Source: DATAEK01 sp036258055 (GTDB taxonomy: Bacteria > Acidobacteriota > Vicinamibacteria > Vicinamibacterales > 2-12-FULL-66-21). From it: 37,571 nucleotides of DNA. Below are positions 7,758 to 17,781 of the stretch, one piece after another (positions within the stretch are counted from its first letter, which is position 1; every line of letters starts with the position of its first letter). The position numbers and the translations under genes are program-made. The notes under the pieces were generated by a model. That model did not search any database. It saw nothing but the letters and a program-made list of their open reading frames with translations, and was not told the origin of the DNA. The DNA lies in the NCBI GenBank assembly GCA_036258055.1, contig DATAEK010000069.1, positions 1 through 37,571 on the forward strand, written 5' to 3'.

Positions 7758-9741
7758 TGGCAATAGTCACATCAATGGTCTCGCGCTCCAACCACGCCGG
7801 CGCGGGGTAGATGCGCAGGTATCGCGCACGGACATCGTTGAGCGCGATCCGCACGGGCACGACGAGCGGATCCTCGAGCGCCGCCGCCATCGCCGGGCCG
7901 CCGGTCCAGTCGCGCCACACGGTTCGCCACGCTTGCCCATCCTCTGACGCGTCGATCTGGATCCGCTCGCCCAGCTCCTCGTAGCGCCAGCGCAGTGGGA
8001 ACGTGATCGATCGCACGACACGCGTCGTCGAGAGATCCAAAGTCAGTCGCTCGGATTCGAGCGTCGAAGAATTGACCGGTATGCGCTCGCCGTCCGCGGG
8101 CGCTTTGCGAGAACTTGCGGGCAGGCGGTACACCGTCCCGGCGCCGCCCGTACCGAGGCGCTCGACGCCGGGCAGCTCCTCGATCATCGGCCGGAACTGC
8201 GCGCCCTGGTCCGGACGATCGTTGACGATGACGAGGAGACCCCGGTCGCGGGCAAGCTCCAGAAGCGGTGAGGCATCGCCGCGCCGAAGGGCCATTGACA
8301 GGATGGTGTAGTGCGGCGCCACGTAGCCGGTGTAGCCGTTGACGAGCGGACGCCGATGAAACATCGCGCGGTACATCGCCGCGACGCTCACCCGCGCATC
8401 GTCTGGCGGAACTTCGATGACGGGAGCTGAATCCGCACCGGCGAGCATGACCCTGGGAGGAGGTGCGGCCAGCGGCATTGGCCGCAGCCACCCGTCGATG
8501 GTGATACCCGCGGCGGCGGCGGCGCAGAGCACGAGCCAGGTGCGCCGCGAAGCGGGCCTCAGCCTGGCGAGCGCGAGGCCCGCTCCGACGCTGAGGCACA
8601 GCGACGCGAGCATCGCAAATCGTGCCGGTGCCCGCAGCCCCGCGTAACCCGGCAGAATCGAAAGCCATCGGTACGGCCGCAGCCACGCTGCGGTGCCCGG
8701 CTCACCCGGGCCGAGGGTGAGCGTCCACAGCACGACGGTCGCCAGGGCGTAGAAGATCAACGCTGAGGATCGATTGACGCGTTGAGAATCGCGACGAACT
8801 GCGAGTGCTGTCAGTCCTGCGAGCACGAGTGCGATGGCCGTGATACCGGGGAAGAGGTAATCCTCCTGAGTCGACACCTCCTGCGCGCGCCAGAACGCGA
8901 GCAGCGGCGCGGCGTGCAGAAATGATCCGGCCGTCGCGCTGAAACGTCCGATCTCGTCTGCGGTCCGGGCCAGGCCGAGCGTTTCCTGGACATTCCGATA
9001 CGCCAGCAGCACAGGAATCAGCGGGAGTGACGCGATCAGCCACGCGATCCCGATCGCGATGCCACGCCGTGGCGCCCCCCGCCAGTCGACGAACCACGCC
9101 ATCCACAACACCAGGAGCACTGGAAAGAAGAGCAGGTAGTAGCCGTTCGACAGCGCCTGGACCAACCAGGCAGTCGCGAAGGCGACGAGCCAGCGGCGCC
9201 GCCCGTCCGAGAGGTACCCGTGCAGCGCCAGAAGCATCGCCGGCATCCACTGCGACGTGAGGACTTGAATGTGTGCCAGCTGACCGGCACGGTACGGCGC
9301 AAACGCAAACGCGAGCCCGCTGCAGAAGCTGGCCAGCGGCGATCCCGTCAATCGATGGACGAGCAGATAGGTGAACCACCCCGAGAGCGCGTAGGAGGCG
9401 AGCAGCGCCACGTTGTACGCCAGCAGCGCACTGCCGCCCGCGAGCTGGATCGGTGTGGTGATGGGTCCCAGGCCCGCGAGGTGTTCCGAGAGTGCCAGCG
9501 CCCCAGGCAGCGGCACGAGGATCGGAGGGCTCCACCATCGTGCGGTGAACGGGATGGCGTGGGCGTTCCACCACAGGATCCAGATATTGAGGATCGGATC
9601 GCCGGGATCGTGCGGAATGCGCGTCGCGAGATGTGCGGTGAGCGGCCAGGTCCAGATGACCGCCAGGGCCATGAACGCCGCGAGCGCCGTCGCCTGGCGC
9701 GGCCGTGCGGCCGGCGGTGGGCTGAGCGCTCCAGCAGTCAC
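7750..9741 (-). CDS. polytopic GT-C-like membrane protein with C-terminal discoidin-like domain
   Basis: An integral membrane protein of about 663 residues. It has about ten or more hydrophobic helices in the first 430 residues, and an early loop with two acidic residues (IPHDPGDPILNIW, D45 and D48) of the kind found in GT-C glycosyltransferases that use lipid-linked sugars. The C-terminal 120 residues (LTLDLSTTRVVRSITFPL to RYLRIYPAPAWLE) resemble a discoidin/F5-8C sugar-binding sandwich outside the membrane. A role in transferring sugar from a polyprenol carrier to an envelope glycan or protein is likely, but the substrate is unknown. The start is uncertain. The frame stays open to 9969, but that part overlaps the next gene and a hairpin. 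GTG 9741 is used here; GTG 9771 and ATG 9801 also exist, none with a good ribosome site. Confidence 0.75.
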   Translation of the reverse strand: MTAGALSPPPAARPRQATALAAFMALAVIWTWPLTAHLATRIPHDPGDPILNIWILWWNAHAIPFTARWWSPPILVPLPGALALSEHLAGLGPITTPIQLAGGSALLAYNVALLASYALSGWFTYLLVHRLTGSPLASFCSGLAFAFAPYRAGQLAHIQVLTSQWMPAMLLALHGYLSDGRRRWLVAFATAWLVQALSNGYYLLFFPVLLVLWMAWFVDWRGAPRRGIAIGIAWLIASLPLIPVLLAYRNVQETLGLARTADEIGRFSATAGSFLHAAPLLAFWRAQEVSTQEDYLFPGITAIALVLAGLTALAVRRDSQRVNRSSALIFYALATVVLWTLTLGPGEPGTAAWLRPYRWLSILPGYAGLRAPARFAMLASLCLSVGAGLALARLRPASRRTWLVLCAAAAAGITIDGWLRPMPLAAPPPRVMLAGADSAPVIEVPPDDARVSVAAMYRAMFHRRPLVNGYTGYVAPHYTILSMALRRGDASPLLELARDRGLLVIVNDRPDQGAQFRPMIEELPGVERLGTGGAGTVYRLPASSRKAPADGERIPVNSSTLESERLTLDLSTTRVVRSITFPLRWRYEELGERIQIDASEDGQAWRTVWRDWTGGPAMAAALEDPLVVPVRIALNDVRARYLRIYPAPAWLERETIDVTIASR

Positions 9742-9750
9742 GCCTCGCGG

Positions 9751-9794
9751 ATGGCAAATGGAAGGGCACACCCTTCTACCATTCCATGTGCCAT
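9751..9794. terminator. hairpin between two minus-strand genes
   Basis: ATGGCAAATGGAA (9751-9763) and TTCCATGTGCCAT (9782-9794) form a 13-bp stem with one mismatch. A smaller GGG-CACA-CCC hairpin lies in the loop. A second partial arm, ATGTGCCAT, sits at about 9800-9808. It is likely a terminator or processing site after the M28 peptidase gene. It argues against starting the GT-like protein upstream of it. Confidence 0.45.
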
Positions 9795-9808
9795 CTATCA
9801 TGTGCCAT

Positions 9809-11455
<1,647 letters not shown>

Positions 11456-11522
11456 CGCACCCTCTCTTTGTAGCAATGCCACGCGTCCCGGCGGGGCGCC
11501 GGAAGAAAGAAAACCGTCGCTC

Positions 11523-11552
11523 AGCATAGCGGCACCGTCCGTGGTTTTCCAA
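11523..11552 (-). promoter_or_regulatory. predicted promoter of the M28 peptidase gene
   Basis: Read on the minus strand: TTGGAA (-35, 11552-11547), 18-nt spacer, TATGCT (-10, 11528-11523). This would give a leader of about 60 nt carrying the GAGAGGG ribosome site of the gene starting at 11455. Confidence 0.5.
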
Positions 11553-11567
11553 CCGTCCGACCGATTA

Positions 11568-11583
11568 CGAAATCGAGATTTCG
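11568..11583. promoter_or_regulatory. perfect inverted repeat in a divergent promoter region
   Basis: CGAAATC-GA-GATTTCG is a perfect 7-bp dyad with a 2-nt centre. It lies upstream of the -35 of the M28 gene and about 195 bp upstream of the divergent pseudokinase gene. Its size and symmetry suit an operator for a dimeric repressor. Confidence 0.4.
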
Positions 11584-11711
11584 CTCACAGGACTGTAAAA
11601 CGGCCCACCTACGGCGGATTCGGCCGATCGCCCGCGAGTCCCTTGCAAACAGCGGGTTGCGGGCGGAACGAAGTCGTGTAATCGGAGTGGTCTGCCGGTT
11701 GCAGCGCAGGT

Positions 11712-11730
11712 GCTGAAATCGTCTTTCAGC
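11712..11730. promoter_or_regulatory. inverted repeat upstream of the pseudokinase-PEGA gene
   Basis: GCTGAAA-TCGTC-TTTCAGC, a perfect 7-bp stem with a 5-nt loop, about 48 bp before ATG 11779. It could be an operator or a leader hairpin. No other gene fits in the 323 bp between 11455 and 11779. Confidence 0.35.
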
Positions 11731-11778
11731 ATTCGAAACGGAAACAAGGCTCGCAACGGCCTGTAGATCGGCTGCTCC

Positions 11779-14154
11779 ATGACCACAGTGCCCCTTTCCA
11801 ACGAGCGGCCGGAAGCGCCGCTGTTCTGTGACGGACTCGGCGAACGCGTCGTGGCCGCCGACGGCGCCACGGGCGAGCTGCTCCAGATTCTCCGGATCCG
11901 TCCGGCGCTCAGCGCCGTGCCCTCCTTCGAGTTCGCGCTGCGCGAGCGCGCCGCACGGCTCGCGAATTTCCGTCACGCCTACTACGCGCGTGTCCGGCGC
12001 ATCGATCGCGTGCAGACGCCGGCGCCCGGCCTGGCGATCGTGTCCGACCACGTCGAAGGCACACGCCTCTCCGACATCCTTCGCGTTGCGCACGAGCGGC
12101 GCCTTCAGCTCGACATCAACGCGGCACTGTGTCTGATCCGTCAGTTGGTTCCAGCGGTCGCCCTGCTGCATGAAAACGCGCGTGAAGTGGCGCACGGGCT
12201 CATCGCACCGGAGCGTCTCGTGGTTACGCCTCACGCCCGGCTGGTCATCGTCGAGCACGTGCTGGCCGCCGCGGTCGATCAGTTGCAGTTCAGCCGCGAT
12301 CGTCTCTGGCAGGAATTCAGGATCGCGATGCCGCCGAGCGCGGGGGTGCCGCGATTCGATCATCGAGCGGACGTCACCGGTCTCGGCCTTGTCGCTCTGG
12401 CGCTCGTGCTCGGGCGTCCCTTGCGTGCCGAGGAATTCCCGCATGGTCTTCCAGCGCTGCTCCGCGACGCGCGTGAGCGCACGTCGCTCGGCGAGGAGCA
12501 GCCGATATCCTCGCCTCTTCGCGACTGGTTGTCGCGCGCACTCCAAATCGACAACCGGCGTGCGTTTGCCTCGGCACCCGAAGCCCTGTCGGCTCTCGAG
12601 GAAGTGGTCGCCGACGATTCGATGTACGTCGCTGCACCGGTAGCGCTCGAGACGTTCCTATCCCGCTACATCGCCGCGATTCTCGAGCCCCTACCTTCGG
12701 AGGTTCCCGCGGTTGCGCCGATGATGTCGCAGCCTGTCGCACCTCGTTCAGCAACGTCGCCCACGCCGCCGCCACCCGCACCACTGCCGGCAGCGCCGCC
12801 GATGTCACCGCCGCCGTTCGCGTCGGTTCCGGCTCCCGTCGTTCCGCCTTCGCCGCCGCTTCAGCCGACGACGCAACCGATCGTGGCGACTGACCTGTTG
12901 AAGCCGTCAGCCCTGACGCCGGCCCCGCCGATCACGCCCGAATTCGTGCAGAGCATCGCCGCGCCGCTTGACCCCCCGCGTCTGCCCGGCACACCCGTCG
13001 AATCGCCCGTTTTCAACGACGAGCCGATCGCCTCGCCACGCCCGGCGTCGGTCGATCCGGTGGGTGTTCGCGACATCACCGAGCTCATCTCCGCGGCCGA
13101 TCTCGCGCCGCGCCGCGATTCGATCGAATCCATCAGGCCGCTCTTCGAGTCCGAGTCCGACGACACGAAGAAGCCAGAGCGCCAGGCAAAATCCAAGGGC
13201 ACGGGCCCGTCGAAAAAGCTCATGGTCGCCGCCGCGGCTGCGGTGATCGTGCTCGGCGGTGGCGGGGTGTACGCATCTCGATATTTCCGGACCGCGCCCC
13301 CAGGACCGGCGATGGGGACGCTCGACGTGCAGTCGAATCCGGCCGGCGTGCAGGTGTTCGTGGACGGGACCGAGCGCGGCCAGACGCCGGCGAAACTGTC
13401 GCTGCCTCCCGGTGCGCACATCCTCGAGCTCCGCGGCCGCGGCGTTCCACGGGTGATTCCGTTGACTGTGACTGCCGGCGCGCAGGTGTCGCAGTACCTC
13501 GAGTTCGCTGACACGCCAGTCACCGGTCAGCTTCGCGTGCAGTCGCAGCCGGCCGGCGCGAAAGTGCTGGTGGACGGCGTGGATCACGGCGCTGCGCCGG
13601 TGACGGTCACCGACCTCACCGCAGGCGACCACGAAGTCATCCTGCAGACGCCCTCCGGGTCCGTGAAGCAGGTCGTCAGCGTCCAGGCCGGTGCGATGGC
13701 GTCGTTCGTGGCGCCGGTTCCGACCGAGGCGACTGCCGGTCCTGTGTCGGGCTGGGTGACCGTCAAGGCACCAGTGGCCGTGGAGATTCGAGAAGGCGGA
13801 CGGCTGCTCGGAACGAGTGATACCGATCGCGTGATGATGGCGGCGGGCCGGCACGAGCTCGAGCTCGTCAACGAAACCCTCGGCTACCGCAGCACGCGCG
13901 TCGTCCAGGTGCCGCCGGGCAAGGTTGCGCCGATCTCGATCGATCTTCCGAGCGGCGTCGTGAATCTGAACGCGTCGCCCTGGGCCGAGGTCTGGATCGA
14001 CGGTCAACGCGTCGGCGAAACGCCCATTGGCAATCTGAGCGTCCCGATCGGACCGCACGAGGTCATCTTCCGCAACCCGCAGCTTGGCGAGAAGCGCCAC
14101 GCGATCTCGGTGACGACGGGTACGCCGGTGCGGCTCAGCGTCGATATGAAGTAA
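11779..14154 (+). CDS. pseudokinase - transmembrane - four PEGA domain protein
   Basis: A 791-residue bitopic protein. Residues 1-280 follow the order of a Hanks-type kinase but lack its catalytic residues. The catalytic-loop position reads HGLIAPERL (139-147) instead of HRDxxxxN, the DFG position reads VIVEH (156-160), and no glycine loop or VAIK lysine is seen. The C-lobe landmarks remain: DVTGLGLVALALVLGRPL (198 on) and PLRDWLSRALQIDNRRAFASAPEALSALE. Then come a Pro/Ala-rich linker (about 305-430), one membrane helix (481-499) and four PEGA-like repeats outside the membrane: 513-577, 583-645, a degenerate one at 657-723, and 727-791. PEGA domains usually bind cell-surface material. ATG 11779 lacks a clear ribosome site. 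It is likely co-transcribed with the TonB-type gene 38 bp downstream, and is probably a sensor or scaffold without kinase activity. Confidence 0.82.
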   Translation: MTTVPLSNERPEAPLFCDGLGERVVAADGATGELLQILRIRPALSAVPSFEFALRERAARLANFRHAYYARVRRIDRVQTPAPGLAIVSDHVEGTRLSDILRVAHERRLQLDINAALCLIRQLVPAVALLHENAREVAHGLIAPERLVVTPHARLVIVEHVLAAAVDQLQFSRDRLWQEFRIAMPPSAGVPRFDHRADVTGLGLVALALVLGRPLRAEEFPHGLPALLRDARERTSLGEEQPISSPLRDWLSRALQIDNRRAFASAPEALSALEEVVADDSMYVAAPVALETFLSRYIAAILEPLPSEVPAVAPMMSQPVAPRSATSPTPPPPAPLPAAPPMSPPPFASVPAPVVPPSPPLQPTTQPIVATDLLKPSALTPAPPITPEFVQSIAAPLDPPRLPGTPVESPVFNDEPIASPRPASVDPVGVRDITELISAADLAPRRDSIESIRPLFESESDDTKKPERQAKSKGTGPSKKLMVAAAAAVIVLGGGGVYASRYFRTAPPGPAMGTLDVQSNPAGVQVFVDGTERGQTPAKLSLPPGAHILELRGRGVPRVIPLTVTAGAQVSQYLEFADTPVTGQLRVQSQPAGAKVLVDGVDHGAAPVTVTDLTAGDHEVILQTPSGSVKQVVSVQAGAMASFVAPVPTEATAGPVSGWVTVKAPVAVEIREGGRLLGTSDTDRVMMAAGRHELELVNETLGYRSTRVVQVPPGKVAPISIDLPSGVVNLNASPWAEVWIDGQRVGETPIGNLSVPIGPHEVIFRNPQLGEKRHAISVTTGTPVRLSVDMK

Positions 14155-14192
14155 GGGCGTCGGACGAACGAAGGCGGATCGGGGAACGTGTT

Positions 14193-15113
14193 ATGAGAAA
14201 AGCCATTGTCGCAGCGCTGGTGCTGGCCGGTTGCCTGACGGCGACCGCGGCCGCCGCGCAGCCGAACCCGCTCGTCGCGGCACGCGACCTGTACGCGTCT
14301 GCACGCTACGACGAGGCGCTGGCAATGCTGAACGGCATTCGGCCCGCGGACTCGGACAACGGCTCGGAGATGAAGTTCGTGGAGCAGTATCGATCGCTGT
14401 GTCTGCTCGCGCTCGGACGAGGTTCGGAAGCCGAGAAGGCCATTGCCGCCGTCGTTACCGCGGATCCGTCCTATCAGCCGGACGAGTCGGAGGCCTCACC
14501 TCGGGTGCGCGCGGCGTTCAGTGAGGTCCGGAGGCGGATGCTGCCGCAGCTGGTCGCCTCGCGCTACAGCATCGCGAAGGCGACATTCGATCGGAAGGAG
14601 TTCGCGTCTGCGGAGGGGCAGTTCCGAGAATTGCTCGCGCTCCTCGATGATCCGGACATGGGCGGCAAGCTCGCGGATCTGCGAACTCTCGTGGCTGGCT
14701 TCGTGGATCTGAGCGCGGCCGCGGCTGCACCCGCTCCCGCACCCGCCCCGGAACCGAAGGCCGCAGCGCCTGCGCCGCAGCCGGTCGCGCCTGTCGCACA
14801 GCCGACGTCTCCGCCGCCGCTCCGGATCTATTCATCGGACGAGCCGGGGATCGTGCTGCCCACAGTGATCAAACAGGAAGTGCCGCAGGTCCCGGCTCAG
14901 GTGCTGTCCCAGACTCGCGACCGTGGGCTGCTCGAGGTCGTGATCGACGAGCAGGGACGCGTGACGAATCTCGCGCTGCGCGTCTCGATGCACCCCATCT
15001 ACGACACGCTGCTGCTCACCGCCGCTCGTGACTGGCGATACCAGCCCGCGACGCTCAACGGCAGACCGGTGAAGTTCCGGAAGATGATGCAGATCACCGT
15101 GTCCAAACGGTAA
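14193..15113 (+). CDS. TPR-like protein with TonB C-terminal domain
   Basis: A 306-residue exported protein. ATG 14193 follows a GGGGAA site, and a signal peptide (1-22, ending AAAAQ) follows. Residues 25-170 are helical, with TPR-like pairs (AARDLYASARYDEALAML and ATFDRKEFASAEGQF). A Pro/Ala-rich linker spans about 175-208. The last 85 residues match a TonB C-terminal domain (QVLSQTRDRGLLEVVIDEQG, then LLLTAARDWRYQPATLNGRPVK). Because it has a signal peptide rather than an N-terminal anchor, it is unlikely to be a classical energy transducer. It probably uses the fold to bind a partner. It follows the pseudokinase-PEGA gene by 38 bp and likely works with it at the envelope. Confidence 0.8.
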   Translation: MRKAIVAALVLAGCLTATAAAAQPNPLVAARDLYASARYDEALAMLNGIRPADSDNGSEMKFVEQYRSLCLLALGRGSEAEKAIAAVVTADPSYQPDESEASPRVRAAFSEVRRRMLPQLVASRYSIAKATFDRKEFASAEGQFRELLALLDDPDMGGKLADLRTLVAGFVDLSAAAAAPAPAPAPEPKAAAPAPQPVAPVAQPTSPPPLRIYSSDEPGIVLPTVIKQEVPQVPAQVLSQTRDRGLLEVVIDEQGRVTNLALRVSMHPIYDTLLLTAARDWRYQPATLNGRPVKFRKMMQITVSKR

Positions 15114-15435
15114 CAATCAGGCGTCGTTTCAGCGACACGACCGAAGTCATCGCGTATCCACAACAGGAACCCACGAAATCGCGTGCGTCATGTCCGAAAA
15201 CGAAGTCCGTATTCGAGCATGACGCCGTTGCAGCGTCGACCGATCACGTCAGGCAGGCGGCACGAAGGCGAGTCGAGCGTCTCCAATCGCTGAGCCGTGT
15301 AATTTATTAGTCACCTCATGGACTTGCAGGTGCTCATCCGTTCCCTTGCGCTGTTCTCAATTCCCACTCGACCGAAGAAAACTCCCGGTTTCCGTCGAAC
15401 GAGAGAGATGGCAGGAAAGTCGCAATCCTCGCGGC
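15114..15435. other. 322-bp intergenic region, possible AT-rich promoter
   Basis: Mostly featureless. An AT-rich stretch, TGTAATTTATTAG (15298-15310), stands out and may hold a -10 box. An open frame of 50 codons starts at ATG 15318 and ends at TGA 15468-15470, overlapping the next gene in another frame. It has no ribosome site and no recognisable product, so I do not call it a gene. No RNA gene or terminator is evident. Confidence 0.4.
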
Positions 15436-17637
15436 GTGCTCAAGACGACCTCTCGGATCTCGCTAGCTGATCTATCGGCCGCCGGCATCGTCATGACGGC
15501 GCAGGAGACGGTTGCGATCGTCCGCGAAGTGATCCAGCAGGTCGCACGCGGGGAGCACCTCGGCGTGCCGTCGGCGCACGTCATTCGGCTCTCGGCTTCG
15601 GGCGCGGTGTCGATTGAAGGACCCGTCGAGGCAGGGGGCAGACCGATTCCCCGCATCGCTCAACTTCTCGAGTCATTGCTTCCGCGGCTTGACGCACCGC
15701 CCCCACTCAAGGCTCCGGGGGCGCTCAGGCTGGTCATCGCGCGGGCGTTGGGCACGCTCGACCTGCCACCCTTTCCGTCGCTCGACAGTTTTGCCGACGC
15801 TCTGGCGCGGTTCGCTGCACCAGATCCAGCGCAGGCCGTGCAGGATCTCTTCATCAGGTGGGCTGCCATTCCTGATGTGCCAGCCGGTACTGATGGGTCT
15901 GCAACCCGTACGGCCTCTGGCCCCGATCAGGACGCTCTGACGACGATGGCGGACTTCAAGCGGTCGGATCGCGAGCGTCACGACGAATCGGCTGGCGCGC
16001 TGGTCCGTCTCGATCCCGCGTCGCTGACGGTCAGCGACATTCGCCGCGCGCGGCGCGCAACAGGCCTTTCACTCTACGACGTCTCGGAGCGGAGTCGTAT
16101 TCCCGTTCCCCTGCTCCGGCAGCTCGAGTGGGGGTATCTCTACCGATGGCCGGGAGGGCTGTACGGACGAACCCAACTCATACGGTACGCACGCGCGGCC
16201 GGCCTTGATGACGTGCTTGTAGTCTCGACGCTCTCTCCGCTGCTCGACGAGATGGGCGAGGTCGCTCCGCCCGCCTCGGGTAACTTGTGGAAGCTTGCGC
16301 CGGGCGAAGCGTGCCCGCAGCCCGAGCCGGTCGTCCGGCGCGAGCCTGTCGTCCGGCCAGAGATCACGATCATCGAGCTCGAGCCAGGCGAAGCGGAATT
16401 CGCGGACGAAGCCGAGGCCGTGACGCTGGAGCCTGCTTCTCCGCGGCAAGACGATGACCGGTGTGCCGAGTTGCCGCCCTTCCGCGATGGTGAGCTCATC
16501 GCCGATGAACCGCAGCTGTTCCGCGAGATCATTCCGGCGGAGCCTCGGCGACGCTCACGCGTTGTGCCGGCGCTCGCCGCAGCGGCGACGATCGCGATCG
16601 CGGCGGTCGGTGGCTACTGGAGTCAGATCGAACGCGATGATTCTTCTTCTCCGCCGCCTGTGGCGGCGCGTGCCGCGGAACCGAATACGCCGGCGACGTC
16701 AGATGGCTCGAACCGTTCGCCGGCGGTTTCAGCACCGGCGCCTCCAGCGGCGCAGGACCGCGTTGACAGTTCAGTTCGACCAGGCGCGCCTGATAAGGGT
16801 GCCGTTCCGGAGGGAACGACTGCAGCCGCGGCTCGAGGCCACGATCAGCGACCGGAAGCACTGATGGACGGCGAGATCCTGTCTCCCTCGTTTGCCTCCG
16901 TAGGGAGCGCGATGTTCTATCGGGCCGATGAATCCGCGCAAGCCGGAGTCGTACGAGTTGGCAGCGCCGGTGCCGGCGAGGTTCTCCGCATCACACGTGT
17001 CGTGGACGACGACAACGCCCGTAACTTTCACGCGCGACCGTCACCCGATGGTACGCAGGTCGCGTTCGACTCGGATCGGGACGGCGAACGCGCGGTCTAT
17101 GTCGCCGACGCGGACGGACACAACGTTCGGCGTGTCAGCGGCGACGGTTTCGCGGCGATTCCCAGCTGGTCGCCCGACGGGCGGTCGCTCGCCTTCGTGC
17201 GCGCCGAGGTCGATCGCCGTCGCGTCTGGAATCTCTGGGCCGTCGACTTGCAGTCCGGCAGCGCCCGACGGCTCACGTCGAACGCCGAGGGTCAACCCTC
17301 CGGCGCATCGTGGTTTCCCGATGGGAAACGGATCGCCTACAGCCGCGGCGACCGGGTCGTTGTCCTGGACGTGGCGAACGGCCGCGAGCGCACCTATGCA
17401 TCGCCGCGCGCGGGGAAAGCCGTGCGGTCACCTGCCGTTTCACCCGACGGCCGCCGTGTGATGTTTCAGGTACAGCACGACGGCGCCTGGCTGCTCGATC
17501 TGACGGATGGCTCGATGCTGAAAGTGCTGTCCGATCCTTCGGCCGACAACTACAGCTGGTCCCCGGACGGTCACCGCGTGGCGTACCAGAGTCAGCGCTC
17601 GGGCGAGTGGGGCGTCTGGGTCATGGGCGGGCGCTAG
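15436..17637 (+). CDS. truncated pseudokinase C-lobe - RodZ-like HTH - TM - TolB-type propeller
   Basis: A chimeric bitopic protein of about 733 residues. Residues 10-127 resemble only the C-lobe of a protein kinase: an alphaE-like helix (ETVAIVREVIQQVA); a catalytic-loop remnant (GVPSAHVIRLSASGAVSIEG) without His, Asp or DFG; an alphaF-like RIAQLLESLLP; and a typical kinase end (LRLVIARALGTLDL, then PFPSLDSFADAL). A RodZ-like HTH follows (about 198-265: DIRRARRATGLSLYDVSERS, then GLYGRTQLIRYARAAGLD). After an acidic linker there is one TM helix (376-394), a Ser/Pro/Ala-rich spacer, and TolB/PD40 propeller repeats (about 505-733: ARPSPDGTQVAFDSDRDG, SWSPDGRSLAF, SWFPDGKRIAYS, SWSPDGHRVAYQS). 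GTG 15436 is chosen because homology-like sequence begins there. TTG 15346 and ATG 15493 are alternatives. It may read an envelope signal into a cytoplasmic DNA-binding domain. Confidence 0.8.
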   Translation: MLKTTSRISLADLSAAGIVMTAQETVAIVREVIQQVARGEHLGVPSAHVIRLSASGAVSIEGPVEAGGRPIPRIAQLLESLLPRLDAPPPLKAPGALRLVIARALGTLDLPPFPSLDSFADALARFAAPDPAQAVQDLFIRWAAIPDVPAGTDGSATRTASGPDQDALTTMADFKRSDRERHDESAGALVRLDPASLTVSDIRRARRATGLSLYDVSERSRIPVPLLRQLEWGYLYRWPGGLYGRTQLIRYARAAGLDDVLVVSTLSPLLDEMGEVAPPASGNLWKLAPGEACPQPEPVVRREPVVRPEITIIELEPGEAEFADEAEAVTLEPASPRQDDDRCAELPPFRDGELIADEPQLFREIIPAEPRRRSRVVPALAAAATIAIAAVGGYWSQIERDDSSSPPPVAARAAEPNTPATSDGSNRSPAVSAPAPPAAQDRVDSSVRPGAPDKGAVPEGTTAAAARGHDQRPEALMDGEILSPSFASVGSAMFYRADESAQAGVVRVGSAGAGEVLRITRVVDDDNARNFHARPSPDGTQVAFDSDRDGERAVYVADADGHNVRRVSGDGFAAIPSWSPDGRSLAFVRAEVDRRRVWNLWAVDLQSGSARRLTSNAEGQPSGASWFPDGKRIAYSRGDRVVVLDVANGRERTYASPRAGKAVRSPAVSPDGRRVMFQVQHDGAWLLDLTDGSMLKVLSDPSADNYSWSPDGHRVAYQSQRSGEWGVWVMGGR

Positions 17638-17648
17638 GCGCTCGGATC

Positions 17649-17705
17649 GTTCTCGGGTTCTCGGTTCTCGGGTTCTCGGTTCTCAGGTTCTGGCGGTTCT
17701 CGAGT
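17649..17705. repeat. short tandem repeat of GTTCTCG/GTTCTCGG
   Basis: About seven head-to-tail units alternating between 7 and 8 bp (GTTCTCGG, GTTCTCG), degenerating to the right. It begins 12 bp after the stop of the preceding gene. Further units of the complementary strand (TAGAACC, CTAGAAC) continue at 17767-17781 and 17929-17951, on either side of the inverted-repeat element. Confidence 0.8.
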
Positions 17706-17781
17706 GTTGGGTTCTCTCTAGAGACGTTTCCACGAGTATCCAGGTCTGAGAACGGAGAACCTTCGTTAGAACCCTAGAACT

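Noticed and set aside
15318..15470. 50-codon open frame after an AT-rich box, overlapping the HTH-propeller gene
   Set aside because: It could be a leader peptide, but there is no ribosome site and no recognisable sequence. A frame of this length is expected by chance at this GC.
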